From: Nocardioides sp. LHD-245
GTDB lineage: Bacteria; Actinomycetota; Actinomycetes; Propionibacteriales; Nocardioidaceae
DNA length: 64,000 nucleotides
NCBI RefSeq assembly: GCF_030929495.1
Contig: NZ_JAVFWN010000011.1
Coordinates: 124,001 to 188,000, forward strand
Direction of reading: 5' to 3'
A program made the translations under genes and the position numbers. The notes beneath the pieces are model-generated. The model searched no databases. It worked only from the letters and a program-made list of their open reading frames with translations, and was not told the DNA's origin. Shown here piece by piece: positions 41,959 through 52,215 of the stretch. Position 1 is the stretch's first letter. Every line of letters begins with the position of its first letter.

Positions 41959-42006
41959 TCAACGAGCGTAGAGCCAAGGACGATGCTCGGTCAACACGTG
42001 TAGAGT
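41959..42006. promoter_or_regulatory. Two TetR operators over divergent -10 boxes
   Basis: TCAACGAGCGTAGAG (41959-41973) and TCAACACGTGTAGAG (41991-42005) share TCAAC-N4-GTAGAG, an imperfect palindrome, at 32-bp spacing (three turns). The first covers the minus-strand -10 box TACGCT of the MFS gene (41970-41965). The second covers the plus-strand box TAGAGT of the tetR gene (42001-42006). One regulator could thus shut off both promoters. Confidence 0.7.
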
Positions 42007-42031
42007 GAACCTCGTGGTCGAGGAACGCCCG

Positions 42032-42604
42032 ATGGCACGGGCCGAGCGGCGCCGCCGCACGGAGGAGGCGATCCTGGCCGCCGCGCGCCGCCAGTTCGGC
42101 GAGGCGGGATACGAGCGGACGAGCATCCGCGCGGTCGCCGCCGAGGCCGGCATCGATCCGGCCCTGGTGATGCAGCTGTTCGGCAACAAGGAGTCGCTCT
42201 ACTCGGCGGCCGCGGCGCTCGGCGTGGAGCTCGACGTGCTGAAGGCAGCCACCGTGGACGAGCTGGCAGCCACCGCCGCGGCGCACCTGTTCGCCGTGTT
42301 CGAGGATCCCGGCGACCGGGCCGGCGCCGAGGCACTCCTCCGCAGCTGCCTCACCCACCCCGCGGCCGGTGCGGCACTGCGCGATCAGGTGATGGCGCCG
42401 ACGCAGGCCGCCGTCGCGGAGACCATCGGGGGCGACGACGGCGACCTGCGCGCCGCGGTGCTGAACGCCTGCACGCTCGGCGTGACGATCGCCCGCTACC
42501 TTCTGCGCGACCCCGTGCTGGCAGCCGCCGATCGCGCCGCCCTGGAGGCGATCCTCCAACCGGCCCTCGACGCGGTCATCGATCCCGGCCGGGCCGCACC
42601 CTAG
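42032..42604 (+). CDS. TetR-family regulator of the adjacent efflux gene
   Basis: The product has 190 residues from ATG 42032 (GAGGAA 7 nt upstream). A leaderless start at GTG 42014, 7 nt after TAGAGT, is equally possible and would add six residues. The HTH is clear (RRRRTEEAILAAARRQFGEA, then IRAVAAEAGIDPALVMQLFGNKE). The C-terminal domain is of the TetR_C_33-like helical type. It is divergent from a DHA2 MFS gene and two matched operators lie between. The stop shares CTAG with the convergent gene's stop. Confidence 0.87.
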   Translation: MARAERRRRTEEAILAAARRQFGEAGYERTSIRAVAAEAGIDPALVMQLFGNKESLYSAAAALGVELDVLKAATVDELAATAAAHLFAVFEDPGDRAGAEALLRSCLTHPAAGAALRDQVMAPTQAAVAETIGGDDGDLRAAVLNACTLGVTIARYLLRDPVLAAADRAALEAILQPALDAVIDPGRAAP

Positions 42605-42987
42605 GATCCGGCGACACCCCGGAGCAGGTCGCGCAGCCGCTGGTCCACCAGCGCCCCGGGGAGGTCCCCCAGGCTGTCGCCGAGGGTGCCCAGGTCGCCG
42701 ATCGCGGTGATCCGGTCGACCAGCGCCGTCGTGGCGCCGAGCGGGTCGGCGCCGAGCGGCACGTCCATCAGCAGCGGGCAGTCGACGGCGCCGCCGTCGG
42801 GCTCGGGCGGCAGCGCGGTGGTCCAGCAGCCGACCTCGAGTCGCAGCGGCGGAGTCGGCCCGCGGCCGTCGGCCAGCACGTCGACGTACCAGAACAGCTC
42901 ACCGGCCGGGATCCGCAGATGACCCCGCCGCGCCTTCGCGCCCCGCGCCTTGAGCAGCTTGAGGACAGCGGCGCGCTCGGCGCTCAC
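42601..42987 (-). CDS. Conserved hypothetical protein downstream of parE
   Basis: The product has 128 residues from GTG 42987, which is 10 nt after the parE stop, so it is probably cotranscribed with parE; GAGGCGGG lies just upstream. A basic N-terminal helix (RAAVLKLLKARGAKARRGHL) precedes an acidic, Leu-rich body with ELFWYVDVLADG, CWTTALPPEPDGG and CPLLMDVPLG. I do not recognise the family. It is predicted to be soluble. Confidence 0.65.
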   Translation of the reverse strand: MSAERAAVLKLLKARGAKARRGHLRIPAGELFWYVDVLADGRGPTPPLRLEVGCWTTALPPEPDGGAVDCPLLMDVPLGADPLGATTALVDRITAIGDLGTLGDSLGDLPGALVDQRLRDLLRGVAGS

Positions 42988-42997
42988 GGGACCCGCC

Positions 42998-45070
<2,073 letters not shown>

Positions 45071-45338
45071 GGCCGGCTCCTCACGGGTGGATCACGGGTA
45101 CGTCCAAGCACCTGAATCTACCCGCGACACGCCGGGCAGCGATGCAGGGACACGGCTGCCGCGCGATGTCGAATGACCGACAGGACCATCGCCGGGTCCG
45201 GCGGATCACCCGATGCACCGGACCGGATGATCACAAGCTGGTTTCGAGCAGTGGAAAATCACCGAACGATCCTCCGGCGGGTGCTTGGATGGTCCTGAAG
45301 CACACGTCGACACAAGTGGAACGGAACACACGCGGGCG
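45071..45338. other. Intergenic stretch between parE and the DUF7455 gene
   Basis: No gene is supported here. The parE-proximal part holds its ribosome-binding site. The stretch is somewhat less GC-rich than its surroundings (for example around 45220-45270). No -10 box for parE at leaderless distance was seen; its promoter is not identified. Confidence 0.5.
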
Positions 45339-45392
45339 GGAATCTTTGCCCCGGCCGCTACGTTGATCCCGACGACACCCGATGAGGGTGTC
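45339..45392 (+). promoter_or_regulatory. SigR/SigH-type promoter and leader hairpin of the DUF7455 gene
   Basis: GGAAT (45339-45343) and GTT (45362-45364) are separated by exactly 18 nt, matching the streptomycete SigR consensus GGAAT-N18-GTT. The overlapping TACGTT (45359-45364) could alternatively be a SigA -10 box. In the leader, GACACCC (45374-45380) and GGGTGTC (45386-45392) form a 7-bp hairpin with a 5-nt loop. Confidence 0.5.
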
Positions 45393-45418
45393 ATCGCATC
45401 GATCGAGAGAGGCCCGAG

Positions 45419-45640
45419 ATGACAACTGCTGTTGCTCCCAGCGCCGCGTTGACCGCGGAGGACCGCTGCGACCGTTGTGGCGCCCAGGCCTACCTCCGCG
45501 TAGAGCTCGTCTCGGGCGGAGAGCTGCTCTTCTGTGCCCACCACGCCCGCGAGCACGGAGACGCCCTCAAGGACATCGCCGCGCGGTTCCAGGACGAGAC
45601 CCACCGACTCACCGAGAAGCCGACGCCGGTCGCCGACTGA
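45419..45640 (+). CDS. DUF7455 small zinc-ribbon-like protein
   Basis: The product has 73 residues. Cys17-x2-Cys20 (RCDRCGAQAYLRVEL) and Cys39 with His41/His42 (FCAHHAREHGD) form a probable zinc site. This is the conserved small actinobacterial protein often found near the principal sigma factor gene, here about 7 kb away. GAGAGG lies 6 nt before the ATG. Function unknown. The gene has its own promoter, possibly stress-responsive, and a strong terminator 50 nt after the stop. Confidence 0.85.
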   Translation: MTTAVAPSAALTAEDRCDRCGAQAYLRVELVSGGELLFCAHHAREHGDALKDIAARFQDETHRLTEKPTPVAD

Positions 45641-45689
45641 CCTCCGACCGAAACCTCACTGACCTCCGACCAGCCGCGCCGGTCGACCG

Positions 45690-45727
45690 CCCAGGCCCCG
45701 AGCCCGCTCGGGGCCTGGGGCGTTTTT
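45690..45727 (+). terminator. Rho-independent terminator of the DUF7455 gene
   Basis: A perfect 13-bp stem (CCCAGGCCCCGAG from 45690, complement to 45719) closes a 4-nt loop and is followed by GCG and TTTTT (45723-45727). It is the clearest canonical terminator in the window and insulates the downstream iron-uptake operon. Confidence 0.92.
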
Positions 45728-45756
45728 CGAGACTCCCCGCACCCCGGCGATCCAAG

Positions 45757-45775
45757 CCAGGCTAGCCTTACCTCA
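45757..45775 (+). promoter_or_regulatory. DtxR/IdeR-like iron box over a leaderless promoter
   Basis: CCAGGCTAGCCTTACCTCA matches, read on the other strand, 15 of 19 positions of the DtxR/IdeR consensus TTAGGTTAGGCTAACCTAA (W allowed). It contains the -10 box TAGCCT (45763-45768), 6 nt before ATG 45775. Repression by an iron-loaded DtxR-type protein would block RNA polymerase directly. Confidence 0.75.
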
Positions 45776-46794
45776 TGAGACTCCGCCTCGCCCTCGCCAC
45801 GGCTGCCAGCCTGGCCCTGGCCCTGTCCGCCTGCTCCTCCGACGTCGCGGACGACGACGGTGCCGAGCCCGCCTCCGGTGCCTCGGCGACCCCCGAGGGT
45901 CCGTGGACCTTCACCGACGGCTCCGGCGAGGTCGTCGAGCTCGCCGAGGTACCGACCCGGATCATCGCGCACGCCCCGGCCGCCGCGGCGCTCATCTCCT
46001 ACGGCATCCGCCCGGTCGGGATCTACGGCGACGAGTCGGTCGACACCGACCCGAACCTCGACGGGGTCGACCTGACCGGCATCGAGATCCTCGGCGAGGA
46101 GTGGGGCTCGATCGACGTCGCGAAGGCCTCGACCCTCGACGCCGACCTGATCGTGGCCGACTGGTGGCCCGCCGAGAAGGCGCACTCCGGGCTCGAGAAC
46201 AGCGTGAAGGCGAAGAGCAAGAAGCTCGCCGAGCTGGCGCCGGTCGTCGGCCCGTCGCAGGGCGGGTCGATCCTCAACCTGGCCGAGGGCTACGAGGACC
46301 TGGCCGAGAGCCTGGGCGCGGACGTCGAGAACTCCCAGGGCGCCGAGGACAAGGCGGCCTTCGAGAAGGCCCGCGACGCCTTCGCCGCCGCCATGGCGGA
46401 CAAGGACCTGACCGCCCTGGCCGTCTCGCCGACGGCCGACCTGCTCTACGCCGCCAACCCGGAGTTCGCGCCCGAGCTGCTCGACTTCACCGAGTGGGGC
46501 CTCCAGGTCGTGACGCCGGACGCGCCCGACCCGGACTTCCCGTACTGGGAGAACCTGAGCTGGGAGAACGCCGACAAGTACCAGCCCGACGTCCTCCTCA
46601 TCGACAGCCGCAGCTTCGAGGAGGCCAAGAAGACCGTCGCGGCGCAGCCGACCTGGACCTCGATCCGCGCCGCCGAGGCCGGCCAGCTCATCGAGTGGCC
46701 CGCCTTCTGGCTGCACACCTACGCCGACTACGCCGACGCGCTGACCAAGCTGACCGCCGACCTCGCCGACGTCGACGACACCATCGGCGACTGA
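45775..46794 (+). CDS. Iron-siderophore ABC transporter substrate-binding lipoprotein
   Basis: The product has 339 residues with a lipoprotein signal peptide ending LALALSAC (lipobox). The mature part is a FepB/FhuD-type type III binding protein: VPTRIIAHAPAAAALISYGI, then DADLIVADWW and the late EAGQLIEWPAFWLHTYADYA. It captures a ferric siderophore at the outer membrane face and feeds the two permeases and ATPase downstream. The siderophore is unknown. The ATG overlaps the iron box and there is no ribosome-binding site, so it is leaderless. The permease gene follows after 7 nt. Confidence 0.92.
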   Translation: MRLRLALATAASLALALSACSSDVADDDGAEPASGASATPEGPWTFTDGSGEVVELAEVPTRIIAHAPAAAALISYGIRPVGIYGDESVDTDPNLDGVDLTGIEILGEEWGSIDVAKASTLDADLIVADWWPAEKAHSGLENSVKAKSKKLAELAPVVGPSQGGSILNLAEGYEDLAESLGADVENSQGAEDKAAFEKARDAFAAAMADKDLTALAVSPTADLLYAANPEFAPELLDFTEWGLQVVTPDAPDPDFPYWENLSWENADKYQPDVLLIDSRSFEEAKKTVAAQPTWTSIRAAEAGQLIEWPAFWLHTYADYADALTKLTADLADVDDTIGD

Positions 46795-46801
46795 TCGCCG
46801 G

Positions 46802-47848
46802 GTGTCCGCAGCAACCGCCGCCGCCACCGCGGCACCCCGCCGGCGGCGGGCCTCCGGGCTCGCCGTCGGGTTGGTGCTGCTCGCGGGGCTCGTCCCGGTG
46901 CTGGCCTTCCTGAGCGTCACCCAGGGCTCGCGCGACATCGCGCTGCGCGACGTCCTCGACGCGTTCGGGCACTTCACCCAGTCCTCGTCGGTCGACGACA
47001 CCGTGACGGTGCGGCTGCGGGTGCCGCGCACCATCCTCGGCCTGCTCGTCGGCGCCGCGCTGGGCCTGGCCGGCACCCTGCTCCAGGGCCTGACCCGCAA
47101 CGCCCTCGCGGACCCGGGGATCATGGGGGTCAACGCAGGCGCCGCCTTCGCCGTCGTCGGCTCGATCACCCTGCTGGGGGTGAGCGGCCTCGCGTTCCAC
47201 GTCGCGGCGGCCTTCGTCGGCGCGCTCGCCGCCACCGCCCTCGTGTACACCGTCGGCTCGCTCGGTCGCGACGGCGCGACGCCGGTCAAGATGGCCCTGG
47301 CCGGCGCCGCGATCACGGCCGGGCTGACCGCCGTGACCACCGGCCTGCTGCTCACCGACCTCGCCGCCCAGCAGCAGTACCGCTTCTGGCAGGTCGGCTC
47401 GCTGGCCGGCCGCTACGCCCCGATCGTCACCGGCGTGGCCCCGTTCCTGCTCGTGGGCCTGGTGCTGGCGCTGCTGTGCGGTCGCTGGCTCAACGCCCTG
47501 GCGCTCGGCGACGACGCCGCACGGGGCCTGGGTGTCTCGCTGACCCGCACCCGGGTGGCGACCTTCCTCGTCGTCGGCCTGCTCTGCGGCGCCGCGACCG
47601 CCGCCTGCGGCCCGATCGTCTTCGTCGGCCTGGTCGTGCCCCACGTCGCGCGCTTCCTGTGCGGCCCCGACTACCGCTGGCTCCTCCCCTACGCCCTGGT
47701 GCTCGGCGCCCTGCTGCTGCTCGGCGCCGACATCCTCGGCCGGGTGCTCGGCGGCACCGGCGAGCTCCAGGTCGGCGTGGTCCTCGGCATCCTCGGCGCC
47801 CCGTTCTTCGTGCTCCTCGTCCGCTACGCCCGGCTGGCGGAGCTATGA
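46802..47848 (+). CDS. FecCD-family iron-siderophore permease, subunit 1
   Basis: The product has 348 residues with about nine to ten membrane helices. FecCD landmarks are RVPRTILGLLVGAALGLAGT, LLQGLTRNALADPGIMGVN (ATPase-coupling EAA-like region nearby) and FVGLVVPHVARFL. GTG 46802 lies 7 nt after the lipoprotein stop. Its stop overlaps the start of the second permease (ATGA), so the two subunits are made in a coupled manner. Confidence 0.93.
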   Translation: MSAATAAATAAPRRRRASGLAVGLVLLAGLVPVLAFLSVTQGSRDIALRDVLDAFGHFTQSSSVDDTVTVRLRVPRTILGLLVGAALGLAGTLLQGLTRNALADPGIMGVNAGAAFAVVGSITLLGVSGLAFHVAAAFVGALAATALVYTVGSLGRDGATPVKMALAGAAITAGLTAVTTGLLLTDLAAQQQYRFWQVGSLAGRYAPIVTGVAPFLLVGLVLALLCGRWLNALALGDDAARGLGVSLTRTRVATFLVVGLLCGAATAACGPIVFVGLVVPHVARFLCGPDYRWLLPYALVLGALLLLGADILGRVLGGTGELQVGVVLGILGAPFFVLLVRYARLAEL

Positions 47849-48921
47849 GCGTCCCCGTTCTCGCGGTGGACTCGGCTCCGGCGCCGACTCAGCCCGCCGC
47901 GGCCGCCCTGCGGCGTACCCGCCGCGCGCGCCGGATCCGCGCCGGTCTGGTCCCCGCGGTCCTGCTGGCCGTCGCGGCGCTGCTCGCCCTCCTCACCCTC
48001 TGCTTCGGCTCGGTCCGCCTCAGCCTCGACCAGGTGGTGGCCGCGATCCTCGGCGCCGGCGACAACGACGCCGTCGACTTCATCGTCCGGGAGCTGACCG
48101 GGCCACAGGTCAAGGCGGCGGTGTGCGTCGGCCTGGCGCTCGGCGCGGCCGGCACCATCTTCCAGCAGCTGCTGCGCAACCCGCTGGCCTCACCCGACTT
48201 CGTCGGCATCTCGGCGGGCGCGAGCGTCGCGGCGGTGGCGGGCATCGCCGTCCCCGCCTTCGCCGGCGCGAGCCTGCCCGTACTCGCCTTCGTCGGGGCG
48301 CTGGTGACGGCGGCGGCGATGTACCTGCTGGCCTGGCGCGACGGCATCACCGGCTACCGGTTCGTCCTCATCGGCATCGGCACCGCGGCCTTCTGCACGG
48401 GTGTCACCGGCTACCTGCTCACCCGCACGTCGCTCACCGAGGCCCGGGCGGCGCTGCACTGGCTGACCGGCTCGATCGGCCAGGCCGGCGACACGGAGAA
48501 CGACGTGCTGCTGGTCGCGCTCCTCGTCCTGGTGCCTGTGCTGCCGCTGCTCCAACGGATGCTGCGCACCATCGAGCTGGGTGACGACACCGCGCGCGGG
48601 CTCGGTGTGCGGATCGAGCCGACCCGGCTGGTCCTCATCGGCGCCGGCGTCCTGCTCACCGCGCTCGCCACGGCGGTCGCGGGCCCGATCACCTTCGTCG
48701 CCCTCGTCGCCGGCCCGGTCGCCGACCGGCTGCTCGGCAGCGCCCGCGGCGGGATCGTCGCCGCCGGCGCGGTCGGCGCGATCCTGTGCCTGGTCGCGGA
48801 CTACGTGGCCCAGTACCTGCTGCCCGTCGAGGTGCCGACGGGCGTCGTCACCGGCGCCGTCGGCGCGCCGTACCTGCTGTGGCTGATCGCCACCACCAAC
48901 CGGAGAGGAATGGGCGGATGA
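47845..48921 (+). CDS. FecCD-family iron-siderophore permease, subunit 2
   Basis: The product has 358 residues from ATG 47845. It has a longer N-terminal cytoplasmic segment (Ala/Arg-rich, about 45 residues) than subunit 1. Landmarks are GLALGAAGTIFQQLLRNPLA, SPDFVGISAGAS and GPITFVALVAGPVADRLLG; the last lacks the usual PH dipeptide (PVAD for PHxxR), which is common in the second subunit. Its stop overlaps the ATPase start (ATGA at 48918). Confidence 0.92.
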   Translation: MSVPVLAVDSAPAPTQPAAAALRRTRRARRIRAGLVPAVLLAVAALLALLTLCFGSVRLSLDQVVAAILGAGDNDAVDFIVRELTGPQVKAAVCVGLALGAAGTIFQQLLRNPLASPDFVGISAGASVAAVAGIAVPAFAGASLPVLAFVGALVTAAAMYLLAWRDGITGYRFVLIGIGTAAFCTGVTGYLLTRTSLTEARAALHWLTGSIGQAGDTENDVLLVALLVLVPVLPLLQRMLRTIELGDDTARGLGVRIEPTRLVLIGAGVLLTALATAVAGPITFVALVAGPVADRLLGSARGGIVAAGAVGAILCLVADYVAQYLLPVEVPTGVVTGAVGAPYLLWLIATTNRRGMGG

Positions 48922-49721
48922 CCCTGACCGAGTCCCCCGCGTCCCCCCGCCTGGCCGCCCGCGGCCTGTCCCTGGGGTACGACGACCGGGTCGTCGTCGA
49001 CGGCCTGGACCTCGACGTGCTGGACGGCCGGGTCACCGCGATCGTCGGCGCGAACGCGTGTGGCAAGTCGACCCTGCTGCGCGGCCTCGCCCGGCTGCTA
49101 CGGCCCGCGTCGGGCGAGGTGCTGCTCGACGGCACGCCGATCCTCGACCGCGGCTCCCGCGAGGTCGCCCGGATCCTCGGCCTGCTCCCCCAGACGCCGG
49201 TGGCACCCGACGGCATCACCGTCGCCGACCTGGTCTCGCGCGGCCGACACCCCCACCAGGGGTGGTTCCGCCAGTGGAGCGCCGGTGACGAGGCGGCGGT
49301 CACCGACGCACTCGCCGCCGCCGATGTGGTCGAGCTCGTCGACCGGCCGCTGCACGCGCTCTCCGGCGGTCAGCGGCAGCGGGTCTGGATCGCGATGGCG
49401 CTGGCGCAGGAGACCGACCTGCTGCTGCTCGACGAGCCGACGACGTACCTCGACATCAGTCACCAGGTCGACCTGCTCCGGCTGCTGCGGACCCTGAACC
49501 GGGCCACCGGGCGCACCATCGTCACGGTGCTGCACGACCTCAACCTCGCGTGCCGCTACAGCGACCACCTCGTCGTGATGGCGGGCGGCCGGATCCTCGC
49601 CGAGGGGCCACCGGCCGAGGTGGTCACCGCGGACGTCGTCGAGGAGGCCTTCGGCCTGCCGTGCGTCGTCGTCCCGGACCCGGTGGCCGGCACGCCGATG
49701 ATCGTGCCGGCCGGCGACTGA
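48918..49721 (+). CDS. Iron-siderophore ABC transporter ATP-binding protein
   Basis: The product has 267 residues. Walker A is GANACGKST, the signature is LSGGQRQRVWIAMALAQ, Walker B is LLLLDEPTTYLD and the switch His is in VLHDLN. It is of the FepC/FecE type. The four-gene unit (binding protein, two permeases, ATPase) is complete and overlapping, so a working importer is likely. The Walker A has Ala-Cys where Gly-Ala or Gly-Cys is more common (GANACGKST versus GPNGCGKST), an allowed variation. Confidence 0.94.
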   Translation: MTLTESPASPRLAARGLSLGYDDRVVVDGLDLDVLDGRVTAIVGANACGKSTLLRGLARLLRPASGEVLLDGTPILDRGSREVARILGLLPQTPVAPDGITVADLVSRGRHPHQGWFRQWSAGDEAAVTDALAAADVVELVDRPLHALSGGQRQRVWIAMALAQETDLLLLDEPTTYLDISHQVDLLRLLRTLNRATGRTIVTVLHDLNLACRYSDHLVVMAGGRILAEGPPAEVVTADVVEEAFGLPCVVVPDPVAGTPMIVPAGD

Positions 49722-49758
49722 GCCGCTCGGGCCGCCGACCGAGTGCGATCATGCCGGG

Positions 49759-51150
49759 GTGACCCGGCGCGGCCTCCCCCTCGGGCTCGGCGTCCTGGTC
49801 GCCGGGCTGGTTCTCGGCTGCTCCGCACCCACCATGCCCGACCGCCCGGGCGGGGCGGCACCGGGGCCGTCGGCGTCCTCGGCCGCACCGACCACCCCGC
49901 CCTCGCAGGAGCCCCTCGTCGTCGCCGTGCACGCGACCCGGCCGGCACCGCGGCTGACCCTGACCGAGGCCCGGGCCGTCGCGGCGGGCGAGGTGGGCAC
50001 CTGGCGGACGCTCGACGGGACCGACCGTCCGCTCCGGCTGGTCGCGAGCCTCGGTGAGGTGCGCCGGGACCGGGACGCGGTGGCCGTCCTCCCGGCGTCC
50101 CGGATCGACGCGAGCATCCGGGCGGCACGCGTCGACGGGGTCGATCCGCTGCGCCGCCCGGCGGACTACCCGCTGTCGGTGGACGGCCCCGCACCGCCCG
50201 CGGTGACGACGCTCACCGTGGTGGGCGACATCATGCTCGGCCGCCGGGTCGGCACCCGGGCCGCCGCCGCGGGTGACCCGGGCGCTCCCTTGCGCCCGCT
50301 GCAGGGGCGGCTGCGCTCGGCCGACCTCACCGTCGGGAACCTCGAGAGCGCCCTGTCCGCCGACGGTCCGCCCCAGCAGGGCGGGGACTCGTTCGCCGCC
50401 CCACCCGCCGTGGTCGACGGGCTCTCCGACGCCGGCTTCGACGCGCTCTCCCTGGCCAACAACCACACCGGCGACTACGGCGAGCAGGCGTTGCTGGACA
50501 CCCTGGACCTCCTCGCCGACGGCCCGGTCAGGGCCTTCGGGGCAGGACGCGACCTGGCGGAGGCCGGGCGGGCCTACGTCGCCGAGCGCAACGGCGTGCG
50601 CTTCGGCTTCCTCGCCTTCAACGCGATCGGTGAGACACCGCGGGCGACCCGCAACCGTCCGGGCGCGCTCTCGGTCCGGATGCCGCCGCGCACCGGGCCG
50701 CTGGTGGAGCGCGACCTGACCCGGGTCGAGCGACGGGTCCGCCGGCTCGACGGCGAGGTCGACGTGGTGGTCGTGCTGCCGCACTGGGGCACGCAGTACA
50801 CCCATGTCGCCGAGCCCGTGCAGGCCCAGGTCGCGCGTCGCTTGGTCGACGCGGGCGCCGACCTGGTGGCCGGTGGCCACCCGCACTGGGTGCAGGGGGT
50901 CGCGTGGTACGACGGCGCGCTGGTCGCGCACTCGCTGGGCAACTTCGTGTTCGACATGGACTTCATGACGCAGACCCAGCAGGGCGTCGTACTGGAGGCG
51001 GTGTTCTGGGGCGGCGACCTCAAGGGATTCCGGCTGGTGCCCTACGCGATGGACGGGTCCTTCGCGCCCCGGCCGGCGCGCGGAGCCGTGGCCGCCGACA
51101 TCCTGGGCGACGTCTGGCGGCACAGCGCCGGCCCGTTCCTCAGTCCCTGA
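49759..51150 (+). CDS. CapA-family lipoprotein (poly-gamma-glutamate capsule protein-like)
   Basis: The product has 463 residues from GTG 49759. A lipoprotein signal peptide ends LVLGCS. An Ala/Pro/Ser linker and a domain of about 110 residues precede the CapA metallophosphatase-like domain, with TVVGDIMLGR, VGNLESAL, LANNHTGDYG, FLAFNAIG, VVLPHWGTQYT, GGHPHWVQG and SLGNFVFD. CapA proteins belong to a calcineurin-like phosphatase group; in many bacteria their role is unknown. No other capsule gene is adjacent. It overlaps the end of the convergent M28 peptidase gene by 11 bp. Confidence 0.88.
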   Translation: MTRRGLPLGLGVLVAGLVLGCSAPTMPDRPGGAAPGPSASSAAPTTPPSQEPLVVAVHATRPAPRLTLTEARAVAAGEVGTWRTLDGTDRPLRLVASLGEVRRDRDAVAVLPASRIDASIRAARVDGVDPLRRPADYPLSVDGPAPPAVTTLTVVGDIMLGRRVGTRAAAAGDPGAPLRPLQGRLRSADLTVGNLESALSADGPPQQGGDSFAAPPAVVDGLSDAGFDALSLANNHTGDYGEQALLDTLDLLADGPVRAFGAGRDLAEAGRAYVAERNGVRFGFLAFNAIGETPRATRNRPGALSVRMPPRTGPLVERDLTRVERRVRRLDGEVDVVVVLPHWGTQYTHVAEPVQAQVARRLVDAGADLVAGGHPHWVQGVAWYDGALVAHSLGNFVFDMDFMTQTQQGVVLEAVFWGGDLKGFRLVPYAMDGSFAPRPARGAVAADILGDVWRHSAGPFLSP

Positions 51151-52087
51151 GCCAGGCCAGCACCAGCCGGCCGACCCGATCCAGCTGGTCGGCCTCGATG
51201 AGACCCGGCAGATCGCGGGCGTCGTGATAGCCGGCGTAGGGCGTGCTGCCGACCCGTAGGCCGGGCAGCCCGGCCCGCACGAACGACCAGTGGTCGCTGG
51301 AGCGCTGCCGGCTCTCGGCGGCGGTCGGCACCCCGGCCCGGCGCCCCGCCCGCACCAGCGCGGTCGGCGGCTCATCGGTGGCGCTGCCCACCGGCACCGC
51401 CTCTCCCACCCCGACCCGGTCCAGCGCCAGCATGCCGCGCACCGCCCGGCGCGCGGGCGCGGTGAGCCGGGTGACATGCTGCCGCGAGCCGTAGTGGTGG
51501 TCGTCGTCGCCCGGGCCGCGAGGCTCCTCCGCCCCGAACAGCACCAGGACGACCGGGAGCCGGGACCGCAGGTCGGTCCGGGCGAGCGTCAGCAGCACCC
51601 CGACCCCGGACGCGTTGTCCTCGGCGCCGGGCGAGACGGCCACCGTGTCGAGGTGCGCGCCCAGGACGAGGTGCGGGCGCGCCGGGTCGAAGCCGGGTGG
51701 CTCGGCGACGACGTTCTGGCTGCGGCCGGCGGCCACCGGCACTCCCCACGAGTCGCCGGCGGGGACGTCGAAGCGCTCGCGCCGGACGTCGTACCCGGCG
51801 GCGCTCAGCTCCCCGGCCGCCCAGTCGGCGGCCCGCCGGAAGGCCGGCCCCGTCGCGAGCCGTGGGCCGATCCGGCCGGCCAGGTGCGCCACCGCGGCGA
51901 CGGCCACCGCGGCGTCGAAGGTGCGGGCCGGCGGAGGAGTCGACGGGTTTGGGGGCGTGGTGGTCGCCGGAGGCGCTGAGGCCGCCGCGGGCCTGCTCGC
52001 AGGCGGAGCGGTCACCGACGGCGAGTCGGTGGACCGGTCACTGCAACCCGCGAAAAGCGCAGCGAGGACGACCAGCGTCCCCGACAC
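51140..52087 (-). CDS. M28-family lipoprotein peptidase
   Basis: From GTG 52087 the product has 315 residues. The lipobox is LAALFAGC, followed by a Pro/Ala/Thr linker. The zinc residues of the M28 family are visible: GAHLDTVAV (His, Asp), AEDNASGVG (Asp) and LFGAEEPRG (catalytic and ligand Glu), plus the terminal-domain YAGYHDARD. It is a surface-anchored aminopeptidase-like enzyme. The frame is open further upstream to 52198, but that extension lies within a repeat element and was rejected. No good ribosome-binding site precedes 52087, so the exact start is uncertain. Confidence 0.85.
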   Translation of the reverse strand: MSGTLVVLAALFAGCSDRSTDSPSVTAPPASRPAAASAPPATTTPPNPSTPPPARTFDAAVAVAAVAHLAGRIGPRLATGPAFRRAADWAAGELSAAGYDVRRERFDVPAGDSWGVPVAAGRSQNVVAEPPGFDPARPHLVLGAHLDTVAVSPGAEDNASGVGVLLTLARTDLRSRLPVVLVLFGAEEPRGPGDDDHHYGSRQHVTRLTAPARRAVRGMLALDRVGVGEAVPVGSATDEPPTALVRAGRRAGVPTAAESRQRSSDHWSFVRAGLPGLRVGSTPYAGYHDARDLPGLIEADQLDRVGRLVLAWLRD

Positions 52088-52110
52088 GCTCGCGCCCGAC
52101 CAACCGCGCG

Positions 52111-52211
52111 GCAGCGTGGCGCACGCGCGAAGCGCGTCGTGCGACGCTCGCGGGCCGAGCGAAGCGAGCGTCCGGGCGGCGAGCACGACCTGCGACACGC
52201 TCGCGCCCGAC
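52111..52211. repeat. Diverged copy of the intergenic repeat element
   Basis: This 101-bp segment begins GCAGCGTGGCGCACGCGCG and ends GCGACACGCTCGCGCCCGAC, matching the ends of the 91-bp elements near glnE. The interior differs and includes GAGCGAAGCGAGCG (about 52157-52170). An extra copy of the end sequence GACACGCTCGCGCCCGAC is at 52083-52100. It lies between the M28 peptidase and the sigma factor genes. Confidence 0.7.
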
Positions 52212-52215
52212 GAAC

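Noticed and set aside
52088..52198. Upstream extension of the M28 peptidase with an extra 37 residues
   Set aside because: The extension is encoded by the repeat element and would bury the lipoprotein signal peptide.
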